Shown piece after piece: positions 32,464 through 44,276 of a stretch of 64,000 bases of DNA (positions are counted from its first letter, which is position 1; each line of letters opens with the position of its first letter). The position numbers and the translations under genes were made by a program. Source of the stretch: Photobacterium obscurum (lineage in GTDB: Bacteria > Pseudomonadota > Gammaproteobacteria > Enterobacterales > Vibrionaceae); assembly GCF_026191635.1 (NCBI RefSeq), contig NZ_JAKRRW010000014.1, forward strand, positions 62,001-126,000. Reading direction: 5' to 3'. The notes below the pieces were generated by a model. The model made no database searches. It saw only the letters and a list, made by a program, of their open reading frames with translations, and was not told the DNA's origin.

Positions 32464-33381
32464 ATGATTAGACAACGTACACTAAAAAGCATTGTGCAAA
32501 CGACTGGGGTGGGACTTCACTCTGGCCGTAAAGTGACGCTTATTCTACGTCCTGCAGCCGCAAATACCGGTGTGATCTATCGTCGTACGGATTTAAATCC
32601 ACCTGTAGACTTTCCTGCAGATGCAGACTCTGTGCGTGATACCATGCTGTGTACCGCCCTTGTTAACGAGGCCGGTGTGCGAATCTCGACTGTTGAGCAC
32701 CTAAATGCAGCTTTGGCAGGTATGGGCATCGATAACGTGATTATCGAAGTTGACGCACCGGAAATTCCGATTATGGATGGTAGTGCCAGCCCGTTTATTT
32801 ACCTGCTGCAGTCTGCCGGTATTGATACCCTGAATGCACCTAAGCGTTTCTTGCGTATCAAAAAAACTGTTCGCGTTGAAGATGGTGACAAATGGGCTGA
32901 GCTACGTCCATATAACGGATTCCGCCTAGATTTCGCTATCGATTTTAATCACCCGGCGATTGAATCAGAGCAGCAGCGTTTGGTGTTGGATTTTTCCAGC
33001 CAGTCATTTGTCAAAGATATTAGCCGTGCCCGTACTTTCGGCTTTATGCGTGATATCGAGTACCTACAGTCACAGAACCTGTGTCTGGGTGGTAGCTTTG
33101 ATAACGCCATTGTTCTCGATGACTACCGTATCCTGAATGATGACGGTCTGCGTTTCGACAATGAGCTTGTGACACACAAGGTACTGGATGCGATTGGCGA
33201 CCTGTACATGTGTGGCCATAATATTATCGGCGAAATGTGTGCCTTTAAATCGGGTCACGCCCTGAACAACAAACTGCTACGTGCAGTATTGGCAGATCAG
33301 GAAGCTTATGAGTGGTCGACCTTCGAGGAAGAGCACGAAGTACCGGTTACCTTTGCCCAGCCAGGCATGGTACTCGCCTAA
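32464..33381 (+). CDS. lpxC: UDP-3-O-acyl-N-acetylglucosamine deacetylase LpxC
   Basis: LpxC is the zinc enzyme of the committed step of lipid A synthesis. With the ATG at 32464 the protein has 305 residues, exactly the E. coli length, and begins [21 protein letters not shown]. Zinc-ligand and catalytic segments are visible: [10 protein letters not shown] (His79 region), [10 protein letters not shown] (His and Asp ligands) and [10 protein letters not shown] (catalytic His). The frame opens 4 codons earlier at a TTG, which I reject. Its own promoter and terminator suggest it can be expressed apart from ftsZ. Confidence 0.98.
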   Translation: MIRQRTLKSIVQTTGVGLHSGRKVTLILRPAAANTGVIYRRTDLNPPVDFPADADSVRDTMLCTALVNEAGVRISTVEHLNAALAGMGIDNVIIEVDAPEIPIMDGSASPFIYLLQSAGIDTLNAPKRFLRIKKTVRVEDGDKWAELRPYNGFRLDFAIDFNHPAIESEQQRLVLDFSSQSFVKDISRARTFGFMRDIEYLQSQNLCLGGSFDNAIVLDDYRILNDDGLRFDNELVTHKVLDAIGDLYMCGHNIIGEMCAFKSGHALNNKLLRAVLADQEAYEWSTFEEEHEVPVTFAQPGMVLA

Positions 33382-33396
33382 GCAAAATGCAGAATT

Positions 33397-33426
33397 AAAA
33401 AACGCCGGACTCTGTCCGGCGTTTTT
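33397..33426. terminator. Terminator after lpxC
   Basis: The stem AACGCCGGAC/GTCCGGCGTT with loop TCT is flanked by A-rich and T-rich runs. It can end lpxC and also the converging dciA transcript. Confidence 0.92.
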
Positions 33427-33495
33427 GTATCTGGCTTTTTTCGTTGTTACTGTTATAGGGGGCGGGTAATCTTCCCCTAATATGCTTTCTGTGTT

Positions 33496-33957
33496 TTACC
33501 TTTCTCGCCTTTTTGCGGCCAGGGCTGCCAGCCGTTCCAACCTGGCTTTGACTTTATCCGGCGCATCTTTGGCAGTGGTCAGTAAATACTGGGCGGCCAG
33601 GGGGGAAATCGGTTTCTGGACGATATCCGGTACTTTTTCTTTCTGCTCTCTCTCGACCGCGGCCAGTGCCGGGTTGATCTTCACTTCAATGTTTGTCAGT
33701 TGCGGCAGAAGCTTTTCTCTTAATTTTCGGGTTAGGTTATTGCGTTCGTAGTTGAGCCGCATCGACCAGGCGGCCGATGCTGTTTCGATGATTAATACAC
33801 CCTGACGATAGTTACTGACCCGGCAGTGCTGCGCACATGCTAAATGCTCTTTGACCGCCTTGTTGAGCTTACTGAGTGCGATGGCACGTTGCTGGATATT
33901 TCCCAGCTTGCTGTCATCAAGTAGGCTAGCAGTTGTTTGGGGGCGATGATCGCGCAT
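33496..33957 (-). CDS. dciA: DciA (DUF721), predicted loader of the replicative helicase DnaB
   Basis: The 153-residue basic protein contains a DUF721 domain (about residues 20-110, with LIIETASAAWSMRLNYERNNL) and a charged, probably flexible C-terminal tail rich in Lys, Arg and Ala. DUF721 proteins were identified as DciA, the ancestral helicase operator that replaces the phage-derived loaders DnaC and DnaI, and were studied in Vibrio cholerae and Pseudomonas. Its place between lpxC and secA, opposite in direction, matches other vibrios. The lpxC terminator lies just beyond its stop. The family assignment is by sequence character and context only. Confidence 0.85.
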   Translation of the reverse strand: MRDHRPQTTASLLDDSKLGNIQQRAIALSKLNKAVKEHLACAQHCRVSNYRQGVLIIETASAAWSMRLNYERNNLTRKLREKLLPQLTNIEVKINPALAAVEREQKEKVPDIVQKPISPLAAQYLLTTAKDAPDKVKARLERLAALAAKRRER

Positions 33958-34442
33958 TACACTGTCCTAATTAGGGGCTTAGTTCTAATTTTTCGAATAT
34001 GAAAAGCAAGTCACCTGCTTTTATCATAGGCGGCTTGGTTAATATGTCTTATTATACCAAGTCTGCAGGGGGCAAGTTAGTAATAGCTTGCTTTCCTGTG
34101 GCAATGGCATGAATGCCAGGCTGCCGATGGCAGCAATCGTCGGTAAGACGTCGATCCTGAGCAACATATTAGTATTGTTTTCATATCTCCCTTGAAATTG
34201 ACACCGGTTGCCACAATATCATTTACAACCATTGTTTTTCGTGTCGGCTTCTGTTGCCATACATTGTGGCGGATTCAGACGGGACAGGGATGATAATGCC
34301 TAACAGAATAATTATCTGACCTATCAGTTAGATTGGAAAGGCTCAGATAATTGTTCAGCTGGGTATACTCCCGGTATGAAACTCAGATTAAGCGATTCAG
34401 CCATTACTGAAGCTGAAATAACAAAGAGAAAACGGCATAGCC
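33958..34442 (+). other. dciA-secA intergenic region
   Basis: These 485 bases lie between divergent dciA and secA. Candidate promoter elements exist (TTGACA at 34198-34203 and TATACT at 34364-34369), but neither has a good partner. secM, which occupies this place in E. coli and senses SecA activity, is not present. A 28-codon frame (34109-34195) with a hydrophobic end lacks a ribosome-binding site and is not called. Confidence 0.6.
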
Positions 34443-37169
<2,727 letters not shown>

Positions 37170-37199
37170 TTGATCCGCCGAAGGACAGTTTGATACAGT

Positions 37200-37226
37200 A
37201 AAAAGGCCGCGCAAGCGGCCTTTTGT
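37200..37226 (+). terminator. Terminator after secA
   Basis: AAAAAGGCCGC and GCGGCCTTTTG form a G/C-rich stem with loop GCAA, followed by TTTG. It lies 30 bases after the secA stop. Confidence 0.9.
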
Positions 37227-37358
37227 TTGAAAAAAATAAAAATGAGAAACCTGTGATACCAAACCCACTAACCATATGAATACCTAGTAATTAATTGGAT
37301 TAGTGTAGCGGTAGGCTTTCTCGATACAAGCAACTCGATACGGATAGTAGGCATCAGT

Positions 37359-37757
37359 TTGGAAAAGAAACAAGTTTGGATCTCGGCGGGGATCATCCTC
37401 AATGCTCAGCAGGATAAAGTTTTTATTACCCAGCGTGCTGCCAAAGCCCATAAGGGCGGTTTTTGGGAGTTTGCCGGTGGCAAGGTTGAAAGTGGTGAAA
37501 CGGCGGAGCAGGCTGTGATCCGGGAGTTAGATGAAGAAGTCGGTATTCAAGCAACAGAGCTGGAGCATTTTATTGCCCTAGAGCATGATTATCCGGAAAA
37601 AGCACTCAAGTTTGACTTCTTCCTGGTGAAAGGCTTTGAGGGCGAAGCCTACGGCAAAGAAGGGCAACCAGGCGAGTGGGTGAAACTGGGTGAGTTGGCT
37701 AACTACGAGTTCCCTGAAGCCAATGATGTGGTGCTGGAAAAGCTGATGGGGCTGTAA
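37359..37757 (+). CDS. mutT: 8-oxo-dGTP diphosphatase MutT (Nudix)
   Basis: MutT removes oxidised dGTP from the nucleotide pool, preventing A:T to C:G mutations. The 132-residue protein has an intact Nudix box GGKVESGETAEQAVIRELDEEVGI (about residues 37-60), preceded by KGGFWEFAGG. The only sensible start is a TTG at 37359, after TAGG at 8 bases; there is no ATG near the N-terminus. The order secA-mutT is the usual one in gammaproteobacteria. The end faces a CTAG-rich repeat shared with converging yacG. Confidence 0.92.
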   Translation: MEKKQVWISAGIILNAQQDKVFITQRAAKAHKGGFWEFAGGKVESGETAEQAVIRELDEEVGIQATELEHFIALEHDYPEKALKFDFFLVKGFEGEAYGKEGQPGEWVKLGELANYEFPEANDVVLEKLMGL

Positions 37758-37772
37758 AACAGAACCTTGAAA

Positions 37773-37854
37773 TAGATCCTAGATCCTAGATCCTAGATCC
37801 TAGTTCCTAGAGGGGAGGGAGACGGTTTCTTCCTTGGATCCAGGAACTAGGTGC
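37773..37854. repeat. Heptad CTAG-type repeat between mutT and yacG
   Basis: Four exact TAGATCC units (37773-37800) are followed by TAGTTCC and TAG (37801-37810). A distal arm (37834-37854) contains AGGAACTAGG, the inverse of CCTAGTTCCT. The two arms could form a hairpin between the converging genes. It is the cleanest tandem example of the 7-bp family that recurs to the right. Confidence 0.9.
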
Positions 37855-37865
37855 TTGTACCTTCC

Positions 37866-38072
37866 TTAGTACCCCATATCTTCCGACCAGCCGTCGGAGT
37901 CCGACATATCGGGTGCGCCGGGGATCGCTTTCTCTTCCTCAGCCCACTCGCCAAGATCAATCAGCTGGCAGCGCTTTGAGCAGAAAGGACGGAACGGGCT
38001 TTTTTCGCTCCACTCGACGTTGTCTTTGCAGGTCGGGCATTTAACCACAGTTGGCGTTGTTGGTTGTGTCAC
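37866..38072 (-). CDS. yacG: DNA gyrase inhibitor YacG
   Basis: This small zinc protein of 68 residues has the four ligands in CPTC...CSKRC (about Cys12, Cys15, Cys32, Cys36) and the conserved [21 protein letters not shown]. coli YacG binds GyrB and inhibits gyrase. It is the last gene of the pilD-coaE-zapD-yacG run, starting 8 bases after zapD. The tail is acidic and probably disordered. Confidence 0.95.
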   Translation of the reverse strand: MTQPTTPTVVKCPTCKDNVEWSEKSPFRPFCSKRCQLIDLGEWAEEEKAIPGAPDMSDSDGWSEDMGY

Positions 38073-38080
38073 GATAAACC

Positions 38081-38818
38081 TCAGCAGATAGCTAGCTTGA
38101 ATTCAATCGCATCCGCAATGCTCGCACCTTCTTCAAAGGGAAGAAAGCGTATGGCAAAGCGACTGCGGTGGCCCGATATCATAGGATATACACCATGGGT
38201 TGGGCAAATTTCTAGCCGTAGCAGGCAGGCATCTTCTGCGTCATGCTGGAAAAAACCGCACCGGGCTATCTGCGGCTGGTACTGGCCCGACTCGCGGGTA
38301 AAGCGCAGCCACAGATTGAGTGCCTCGGTGAGTTCCGCCAGCTGCTTTAGCCAGTTAGCCATGTCATTTTGCTTGTGTGCCAGTGGTAAATGGAGCCAGT
38401 GGTGCAAAGTCGGAAGATCAAAGCAGCAGCTGCCACCCGGGATAGAAAAGCGTTGTTTGATACCACTGAGGAAACGGTCTTCGCGGATCTCCTGGCCAAG
38501 GCGGTTGGCGGTGATCAGTTGATGGTGAGCCAAATCCATATTATCGAGAATACTTAGCAGGGCAGACTGATCGACCCCCTCGATATTGAGCCAGCTTTTC
38601 AGCTTGGTTCGTTGTTTATCGAGATCCTTTGCCAGTTCTGATTTAACCTGGATCTGATCCAAAATCTCCAGAAGATCAAATAAGGCACGGAAGAAGATCT
38701 GATGTTGCCACTGATCGCTTAGCTGGCTGGCATGAGTCATCTGCCGGATCAAATACTCAAGACGTAAATAAATACGTACTTTTTCATTTAGCGGATGTTC
38801 AAAGCGGTTTGTCTGCAT
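38081..38818 (-). CDS. zapD: Z-ring bundling factor ZapD
   Basis: ZapD (YacF) binds the C-terminal peptide of FtsZ and cross-links filaments. The 245 residues begin [23 protein letters not shown] and include the family segments [11 protein letters not shown] and GCSFDLP-like [15 protein letters not shown]. The length is close to E. coli (247). It lies between coaE and yacG, the standard order, 25 bases after coaE. FtsZ itself is encoded 6 kb to the left. Confidence 0.95.
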   Translation of the reverse strand: MQTNRFEHPLNEKVRIYLRLEYLIRQMTHASQLSDQWQHQIFFRALFDLLEILDQIQVKSELAKDLDKQRTKLKSWLNIEGVDQSALLSILDNMDLAHHQLITANRLGQEIREDRFLSGIKQRFSIPGGSCCFDLPTLHHWLHLPLAHKQNDMANWLKQLAELTEALNLWLRFTRESGQYQPQIARCGFFQHDAEDACLLRLEICPTHGVYPMISGHRSRFAIRFLPFEEGASIADAIEFKLAIC

Positions 38819-38843
38819 ACTCGTATTATCCGACGTTAACTCG

Positions 38844-39449
38844 TTACTGATTGTGAAGGCTCATTGCTACATATTGTTGATGTAAGGTGGCGACTTCAGA
38901 TTGAAGTGCGGCACTGTCACCATTGTTGGTGATCACATCATCGGCTGCGGCTAATCGCTCCTCACGCGAGGCTTGTGCTGCAAGGATCTTTTTCACGTGT
39001 TCGGCATTGACCTTGTCACGCTGCTGGGTACGGGCGATCTGTACCTCTTCATCCACATCGATGACTAAAAGGCGGTCGGTCATGGTTTGCAAATTATTCT
39101 CGACCATCAGCGGGATCACCAGCAAGCAGTAAGGCGATTTTGCCTTTTGGATATCGGCTTGCATTTTCTCCCTGATCATCGGGTGGAGCAGCGCATTTAG
39201 CCAATCTTTCAAGCTGTTATCATTGAAAATTGCTTGTCTTAGCTTACTGCGGTTGAGGCTACCATCTGTCAGTAGGATGTCAGAACCCAATTTGTCGATA
39301 ATCGCATTCAGTCCCGGCGTGCCGGGTTCTACCACTTCTCGGGCAACGATATCGGCATCAATAATATCAATGTTAAATTGGGCAAACAGATCAGCAACGG
39401 TGGTTTTGCCACTGCCGATGCCGCCGGTTAGCCCGACAACCATGGTCAT
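38844..39449 (-). CDS. coaE: Dephospho-CoA kinase CoaE
   Basis: CoaE phosphorylates dephospho-CoA in the last step of coenzyme A synthesis. The protein has the P-loop GLTGGIGSGKT near the N-terminus, DADIVAREVVEPG, and HPMIREKM in the CoA-binding part. The frame runs on upstream inside pilD, but the ATG at 39449 follows AGGA by 8 bases and lies just 2 bases after the pilD stop, giving 201 residues. The next ATG (39443) is an alternative. Coupling to pilD is usual in this group. Confidence 0.94.
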   Translation of the reverse strand: MTMVVGLTGGIGSGKTTVADLFAQFNIDIIDADIVAREVVEPGTPGLNAIIDKLGSDILLTDGSLNRSKLRQAIFNDNSLKDWLNALLHPMIREKMQADIQKAKSPYCLLVIPLMVENNLQTMTDRLLVIDVDEEVQIARTQQRDKVNAEHVKKILAAQASREERLAAADDVITNNGDSAALQSEVATLHQQYVAMSLHNQ

Positions 39450-39451
39450 AC

Positions 39452-40321
39452 TTACAGTCCTAGATAAGAAGTCAGATACCAGTCCAAGATCGGCTCGCCC
39501 CATAGAATGCTAATCCAGCCAGCCATAGCAAGGTAGGGGCCAAAAGAAAACGGAGTTTGTGAATCTGAACTTTGCATACGCAACATGATGATGCCACAAA
39601 TTGCACCGACCAAGGAAGACAGGAGCACGACAAAAGGCAGCAATTGCCAGCCTAACCAAGCACCTAGCGCCGCCAGCAGCTTGAAATCACCATAGCCCAT
39701 ACCTTCTTTGCCGGTCAGTAGCTTAAAACACCAGTAAACGCTCCACAGTGATAGATAGCCGGCGATGGTGCCGATGATGGAGTCGGTCAGGGAGACCGGC
39801 CCCCAGCCGAGCAGGGCAATAAAAATGCCAGCCCACATCAGCGGCAGGGTGATTTGATCCGGCAGCAGCATCTTGTCGATGTCGATAAAGGTCAGGGCAA
39901 TTAATGCAAAGCTGAAGAAGATCACTGCAATTGCCCACTCGGATGCCGGCAATACTATAGCGACTGTTGTGGCAACAGTGGCAGTAAACAGCTCTACCGC
40001 AGGATAGCGGGCACTGATCTTGGCCTGACAGGAACTGCAACGGCCTTTTAATACTAGCCAGCTAAAAACCGGGATATTTTCCCAGATGCGGATTTTATGC
40101 TGGCAGTGCGGACAGCGTGAACGCGGCACGCTGAGGTTGAAGGTCTGTTCGTTTTCGACAGTGCCAAATTCCGGGAAGCACTCGACACACTCAGACTTCC
40201 ATTGCCGCTCCATCATGATTGGCAGGCGGTAAATTACGACATTGAGGAAACTGCCGATAAGCAGCCCGAAAATGGCGGCAAAAGCAGGAAAAAGCCAGGG
40301 ATAGTAAGTCAGCAGTTCCAT
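39452..40321 (-). CDS. pilD: Type IV prepilin peptidase and N-methyltransferase PilD
   Basis: PilD cleaves the leader of type IV pilins and type II secretion pseudopilins, then methylates the new N-terminal residue. The 289-residue membrane protein has GLLIGSFLNVVIYRLP, a cytoplasmic zinc-type loop with two CxxC pairs (CPHCQHKI and CSSCQAKI), and the catalytic aspartates in FIDIDKMLLPD and GYGDFKLLAALGAWLG. An ATG at 40330 adds MFF but leaves no room for the ribosome-binding site; 40321 has GAG at 9 bases. PilC lies upstream on the same strand, separated by a CTAG-type element. Confidence 0.93.
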   Translation of the reverse strand: MELLTYYPWLFPAFAAIFGLLIGSFLNVVIYRLPIMMERQWKSECVECFPEFGTVENEQTFNLSVPRSRCPHCQHKIRIWENIPVFSWLVLKGRCSSCQAKISARYPAVELFTATVATTVAIVLPASEWAIAVIFFSFALIALTFIDIDKMLLPDQITLPLMWAGIFIALLGWGPVSLTDSIIGTIAGYLSLWSVYWCFKLLTGKEGMGYGDFKLLAALGAWLGWQLLPFVVLLSSLVGAICGIIMLRMQSSDSQTPFSFGPYLAMAGWISILWGEPILDWYLTSYLGL

Positions 40322-40362
40322 GAAAAACATCTCATATTAGTTGTTACGGCTATTGTAGGGGA

Positions 40363-40515
40363 ATCTAGCAGCAGATCCTAGGGAAGAGCGGATGCGAGTT
40401 CCTGGAACCTAGCTCCTTGAGGAAGAGCTATACATGCCGTGTATCTTCATTTTATCTGTAAAATCTAGAGCCTTGAACCTAGCCCTGCTTTTCCTAGGCT
40501 CTAGGAACTAGCCCC
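40363..40515. repeat. CTAG-rich heptad-type element between pilC and pilD
   Basis: Several CTAG tetramers occur in a gene-free gap. At the right end CTAGGCT, CTAGGAA and CTAGCCC follow each other in exact 7-base steps (40495-40515). The left part has GATCCTAGGG and GGAACCTAG pieces. It interrupts the otherwise tight pilABCD run. Confidence 0.8.
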
Positions 40516-40518
40516 TCT

Positions 40519-41739
40519 TCAACCAATCACACTCATTAGTTTGAAGATTGGCATGTACATCGCGACCAGCAGACCGCCGATCAATCCGCCGAGGACAATG
40601 ATGATCAGTGGTTCAAGGATCTTGCCGAGGTTATCGACGGTATTGTCGACATCATTTTCATACAGGGTAGCCATTTTGTTAAGCATATCATCCAGTGAGC
40701 CGGATTCTTCACCGATCATGGTCATCTGCAACATTAATTCAGGGAACACATCGCTCTGGCGCAGGGCGATATGCAGCGGCATACCTGCAGCGGTACTGCT
40801 GTGAGCTTCTTCAATCGCCAGTTCAATGTGGCTGTTGCCTGCGGTTTTACCGGCCGATTGCAGGCCGTTCAACAATGGAATACCGGCACTGAAGGTGGTG
40901 GCGAGAGTACGGGAGAAACGGGCAACCGTGGCCTTGAGCAGCACACTGCCAATAATTGGCAGCTTGAGATTGAAGCGATGTATCGCCAGTTTGAAGTTCG
41001 ATGATTTTTTGTAGCTATAGCTGGCCAAAAACAGTGTTGTTATCAGGGCGAGAGCCAGATAGGGGCCGTTGTTGATCATAAAATCCGAGGCCTTGAGTAC
41101 CTGACGGGTAAACCATGGTAGCTCGGCGCCAAAGCTGCTGAAAATACTGGCGAACTGGGGGATCACAAAGATCAGCATCATGATGGTGACACCAATTGCG
41201 GTGAGAGTCACCATGCTCGGGTAGATCATTGCCTTGATCACCTTCTTGCGCATCGTCTCGTTTTTTTCGCGGTAAGTGGCGATACGCTCGAACACTTGGC
41301 CTAAATGACCCGTTTGCTCACCAGTCGAGACCAGATCACAGTAGAAGTTATCAAATAGCGGCGAGCTGGTACGAAGGGCTTTGGATAGCGAGGCGCCGGC
41401 CTCGACCTGAGTCGTTACCTGCGACAGTATTGCCCGGGCCTCGGCTTTGTGGTGGCTGTCTGCCATCAGCTTCAAGGCCTGTACCACCGGTACTCCCGAG
41501 GCAATCATGGTTGCCAGCTGACGGGTTACCGCGGTGACATCTGTCGGCTTCATTTGGTTTTTTAGTTTGCTGAATGTCGACGGCTTGCGGCGTTTAATTT
41601 TTTTTACCTGGATCATCTGCTCACTGAGCTTGGCGCGAACTTCCTGCTCCTGATAACCGAGGGTAATGCCGTTGATTTTCTTCCCGGCCTGATTGACACC
41701 ACGCCAGTGGTAATAACGAATTTTACTGGCCTGGGCCAT
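40519..41739 (-). CDS. pilC: Type IV pilus inner-membrane platform protein PilC
   Basis: PilC is the polytopic platform that couples the PilB motor to pilin assembly. The 406 residues contain two repeated GspF-type domains (about 75-200 and 280-400), with membrane helices around 170-190, 220-240 and 380-400. VTRQLATMIASGVPVVQAL and ARTLATTFSAGIPLL-like segments mark the repeats. It starts 22 bases after pilB in a pilABC operon. Confidence 0.94.
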   Translation of the reverse strand: MAQASKIRYYHWRGVNQAGKKINGITLGYQEQEVRAKLSEQMIQVKKIKRRKPSTFSKLKNQMKPTDVTAVTRQLATMIASGVPVVQALKLMADSHHKAEARAILSQVTTQVEAGASLSKALRTSSPLFDNFYCDLVSTGEQTGHLGQVFERIATYREKNETMRKKVIKAMIYPSMVTLTAIGVTIMMLIFVIPQFASIFSSFGAELPWFTRQVLKASDFMINNGPYLALALITTLFLASYSYKKSSNFKLAIHRFNLKLPIIGSVLLKATVARFSRTLATTFSAGIPLLNGLQSAGKTAGNSHIELAIEEAHSSTAAGMPLHIALRQSDVFPELMLQMTMIGEESGSLDDMLNKMATLYENDVDNTVDNLGKILEPLIIIVLGGLIGGLLVAMYMPIFKLMSVIG

Positions 41740-41761
41740 AACGTTTCCTTTTTAATAGGTT

Positions 41762-43471
41762 CTAACTAAAGTGCAGTACTCGTTGCAGCTCGGCGAGGCT
41801 GGTGACGCCTTCACACAATTTTTCAATGCCAGAAAGCTGTAGTTTCTGCATTCCCTGTTTGCAGGCGATGTCTTCCAGTTCCAGTGTTGATGCGCCGGTC
41901 ATCAGTGCCTCTGCAAGCTCACGGCTGAACGGCATGACCTCATAAATTCCGACTCGGCCGATGTAGCCCTTATTGCAGTCGTCACAACCGAACTCACTGG
42001 CTTGATAGAGCGAGGCTGTTAGTGGAATCGTGAATTTTTCCCGCATATAGTCATCCAGCGGGTGGGGTTGTTTGCAGTTATTGCATAATCGCCGCGCCAG
42101 ACGCTGGGCGATGATCAGGCTGAGCGACGATGCTAGGTTGAAGTCTTCCACCCCCATATTGGTCAATCGGGTGATGGTTTCGGCGGCTGAATTAGTATGA
42201 AGGGTCGAAAGCACTAAGTGTCCGGTTTGTGCGGCTTTAACCGCTATCGCGCCAGTTTCCAGATCGCGGATTTCCCCCACCATCACCACATCGGGATCCT
42301 GACGTAGAAATGATCGTAGGGCTTCGGCAAAACCGAGACCGACCAGGGTGTTGATCTGTACCTGGTTGATCCCCGGCAGGTTGATTTCCACCGGATCTTC
42401 GGCGGTAGAAATGTTGAGCGCGTCGGTATTGAGGATTTTCAGTCCGGTATACAGCGAAACGGTTTTGCCGCTCCCTGTCGGTCCGGTCATCAGGATCATC
42501 CCCTGCGGTTGTTGCAGCGCACTGAGGTACGCCTGTTTTTGCTGCTCGTTATAGCCGAGAATATCAATATCCAGATTGGCACTGGAGCTGTCGAGGATCC
42601 GCAGAACCACCTTTTCACCCCACAGCGTCGGCAGGGTAGACACCCGCAGGTCGATCGCCAGTGTTGGGGTGAGTTTTAATTTGATCCGGCCATCTTGTGG
42701 TTGGCGGCGCTCGGCAATATTGAGCTTCGACATCACCTTGAGGCGAGTTGATAGCCGGCGTGACAAATGAGCTGGTGGAGTCGCATGCTGGTGCAATATC
42801 CCGTCACAGCGAAAACGGATCCGGTAAGTTTCTTCGTAGGGTTCGAAATGAATATCAGACGCTTTCTTACGTACTGCATCCATCAGGGTTTGGTTGATAT
42901 AGCGGGTAACCGGGGCGCTGTCCTGGCTTAAATCCAAGGCGTCATCGAACAGTTCTCCGTCGCCCAAATCGACCAGGTTCCCTAAGTCCTCATCACTGAC
43001 GCTGCGCTGGTGTTGATGCTGGTTTGGGTTATAGCCACCGCCGATCTCGCTGCCGTAAATCCGCCGTATTGCACTTTCCAGTTGTTTGTTTTCTAGCAGC
43101 AGCGGCTCGATATTCTTTCCGATGGCAAAGCGGAACTCGTCCAGCGCGTCGATTTGGGTTGGATCGCTAAGACCAATGAACAGCGTGTTGTCGTTCATCT
43201 GCAGCGGCAGCACCCGATGACGCAGCACCAAGTCACGTTGGTTTAGATCTTTACAGCAGGTGTGGTAGTCGTACTGGTGAACATCAATCAGCGCAATGGC
43301 AAAGATATGTTCCAAATGGCGAGCGAGCTCGGTGGCGCTAAAAAAGCCCAGCTGAACTACAGCAGAAGGTACGTTAGCACCTTCTGCCCTGACATAGTCA
43401 ACCACTTGCTGCTCCTGAACCAGGCTAATCAAGTTAGCCTGATGCAGGATGGAAGCGAGGTTGGTTTGCAT
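41762..43471 (-). CDS. pilB: Type IV pilus assembly ATPase PilB
   Basis: PilB is the hexameric extension motor of the pilus. The protein has an N-terminal GspE domain (about 1-150), then the secretion ATPase core with Walker A GPTGSGKTVSLYT, the Asp box EDPVEINLPGINQVQ, Walker B DPDVVMVGEIRD, and a tetracysteine zinc motif CNNC...CDDC. I start it at ATG 43471, which shares one base with the pilA stop (TAATG), giving 569 residues. The frame extends 5 codons upstream to a TTG that I reject. Confidence 0.95.
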   Translation of the reverse strand: MQTNLASILHQANLISLVQEQQVVDYVRAEGANVPSAVVQLGFFSATELARHLEHIFAIALIDVHQYDYHTCCKDLNQRDLVLRHRVLPLQMNDNTLFIGLSDPTQIDALDEFRFAIGKNIEPLLLENKQLESAIRRIYGSEIGGGYNPNQHQHQRSVSDEDLGNLVDLGDGELFDDALDLSQDSAPVTRYINQTLMDAVRKKASDIHFEPYEETYRIRFRCDGILHQHATPPAHLSRRLSTRLKVMSKLNIAERRQPQDGRIKLKLTPTLAIDLRVSTLPTLWGEKVVLRILDSSSANLDIDILGYNEQQKQAYLSALQQPQGMILMTGPTGSGKTVSLYTGLKILNTDALNISTAEDPVEINLPGINQVQINTLVGLGFAEALRSFLRQDPDVVMVGEIRDLETGAIAVKAAQTGHLVLSTLHTNSAAETITRLTNMGVEDFNLASSLSLIIAQRLARRLCNNCKQPHPLDDYMREKFTIPLTASLYQASEFGCDDCNKGYIGRVGIYEVMPFSRELAEALMTGASTLELEDIACKQGMQKLQLSGIEKLCEGVTSLAELQRVLHFS

Positions 43472-43986
43472 TAGCTGGCTGGACAAAAATCAGTCGAAGC
43501 ACCGACTGTAGTATTACATGTAACATTCCATGTTACACCGCTTCCTGTTATTTTAGGGGTAAGCTGTACTTTTGCATCTGTTGGTAGTGAGCCTTTGGCC
43601 CCATCAACTTGTGCTGTAATCGCGCCTGATTTGTATTGAGCAATTTTTTTAGTGTTATCATTTGGATCAGCAACAAGCTCAGCAATTACATTCGAAGTCA
43701 CTTTAAATGAATCGCTAGTATCCTTGGTAAAAGTCTGCTCCCCCGGAACCCCATTTTTTGTCTCGCTACAGTCGATGGTCGTGCTACCTCCTGAAGTTGA
43801 CCAGCTTCCATTAAGTAGACAGACGCCAACTGCGGTTTTGAATGCACTGCTGGCATTTAGCATTTCACTAGCATGGGTTCGGGCCGTATAGTTTTGATAA
43901 GCTGGTACCGCAAATGCGCTCAAAATTCCAATAATCGCCACCACAATCATCAATTCAATTAAGGTAAAACCTTTTTGTCCTTTCAT
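43471..43986 (-). CDS. pilA: Type IVa major pilin PilA
   Basis: PilA is the pilus subunit. The ATG at 43986, after GGGAAG, gives 171 residues. The leader is MKGQKG, cleaved before Phe by PilD, and the mature start [20 protein letters not shown] has the essential Glu5. The C-terminal part has two cysteines ([13 protein letters not shown]) that probably form the D-region disulfide. The middle is variable, as expected for a surface-exposed pilin, and shows no strong match to any pilin I can name. The frame extends to a TTG upstream, which I do not use. Confidence 0.94.
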   Translation of the reverse strand: MKGQKGFTLIELMIVVAIIGILSAFAVPAYQNYTARTHASEMLNASSAFKTAVGVCLLNGSWSTSGGSTTIDCSETKNGVPGEQTFTKDTSDSFKVTSNVIAELVADPNDNTKKIAQYKSGAITAQVDGAKGSLPTDAKVQLTPKITGSGVTWNVTCNTTVGASTDFCPAS

Positions 43987-44276
43987 GTTTCTTCCCTTTA
44001 AAAAAGTAGCCAATAAGCCAGATAATTTAGTGATTCCAGCATAAACCCATATGCAAGTTACTGAATAGGTGGTAAATGATTACTCGGCGCACTGTTAAAA
44101 AAACTCAGTTTGGTTACATTTGTTACATAATGCGCATCGGCGAAAAACTCAGTTTTTATTATTTAAATTATCAGCTTATGGAATTTTTTATTGGGATAAG
44201 GAATGCTTATTCAAGCTTGATAATGAATTGGGTGAGTGAATGTATTGGTGTTGGATATAAAAGGTGCTGGATATAT

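Noticed and set aside
34109..34195. 28-codon frame that could be a SecM-like leader peptide
   Set aside because: It has a hydrophobic end, but no ribosome-binding site, no arrest motif and no signal peptide of SecM type.
37834..37854. CTAG inverted arms as the mutT/yacG terminator
   Set aside because: Pairing is possible, but no T-run follows in either direction, so I list it as a repeat and not a terminator.
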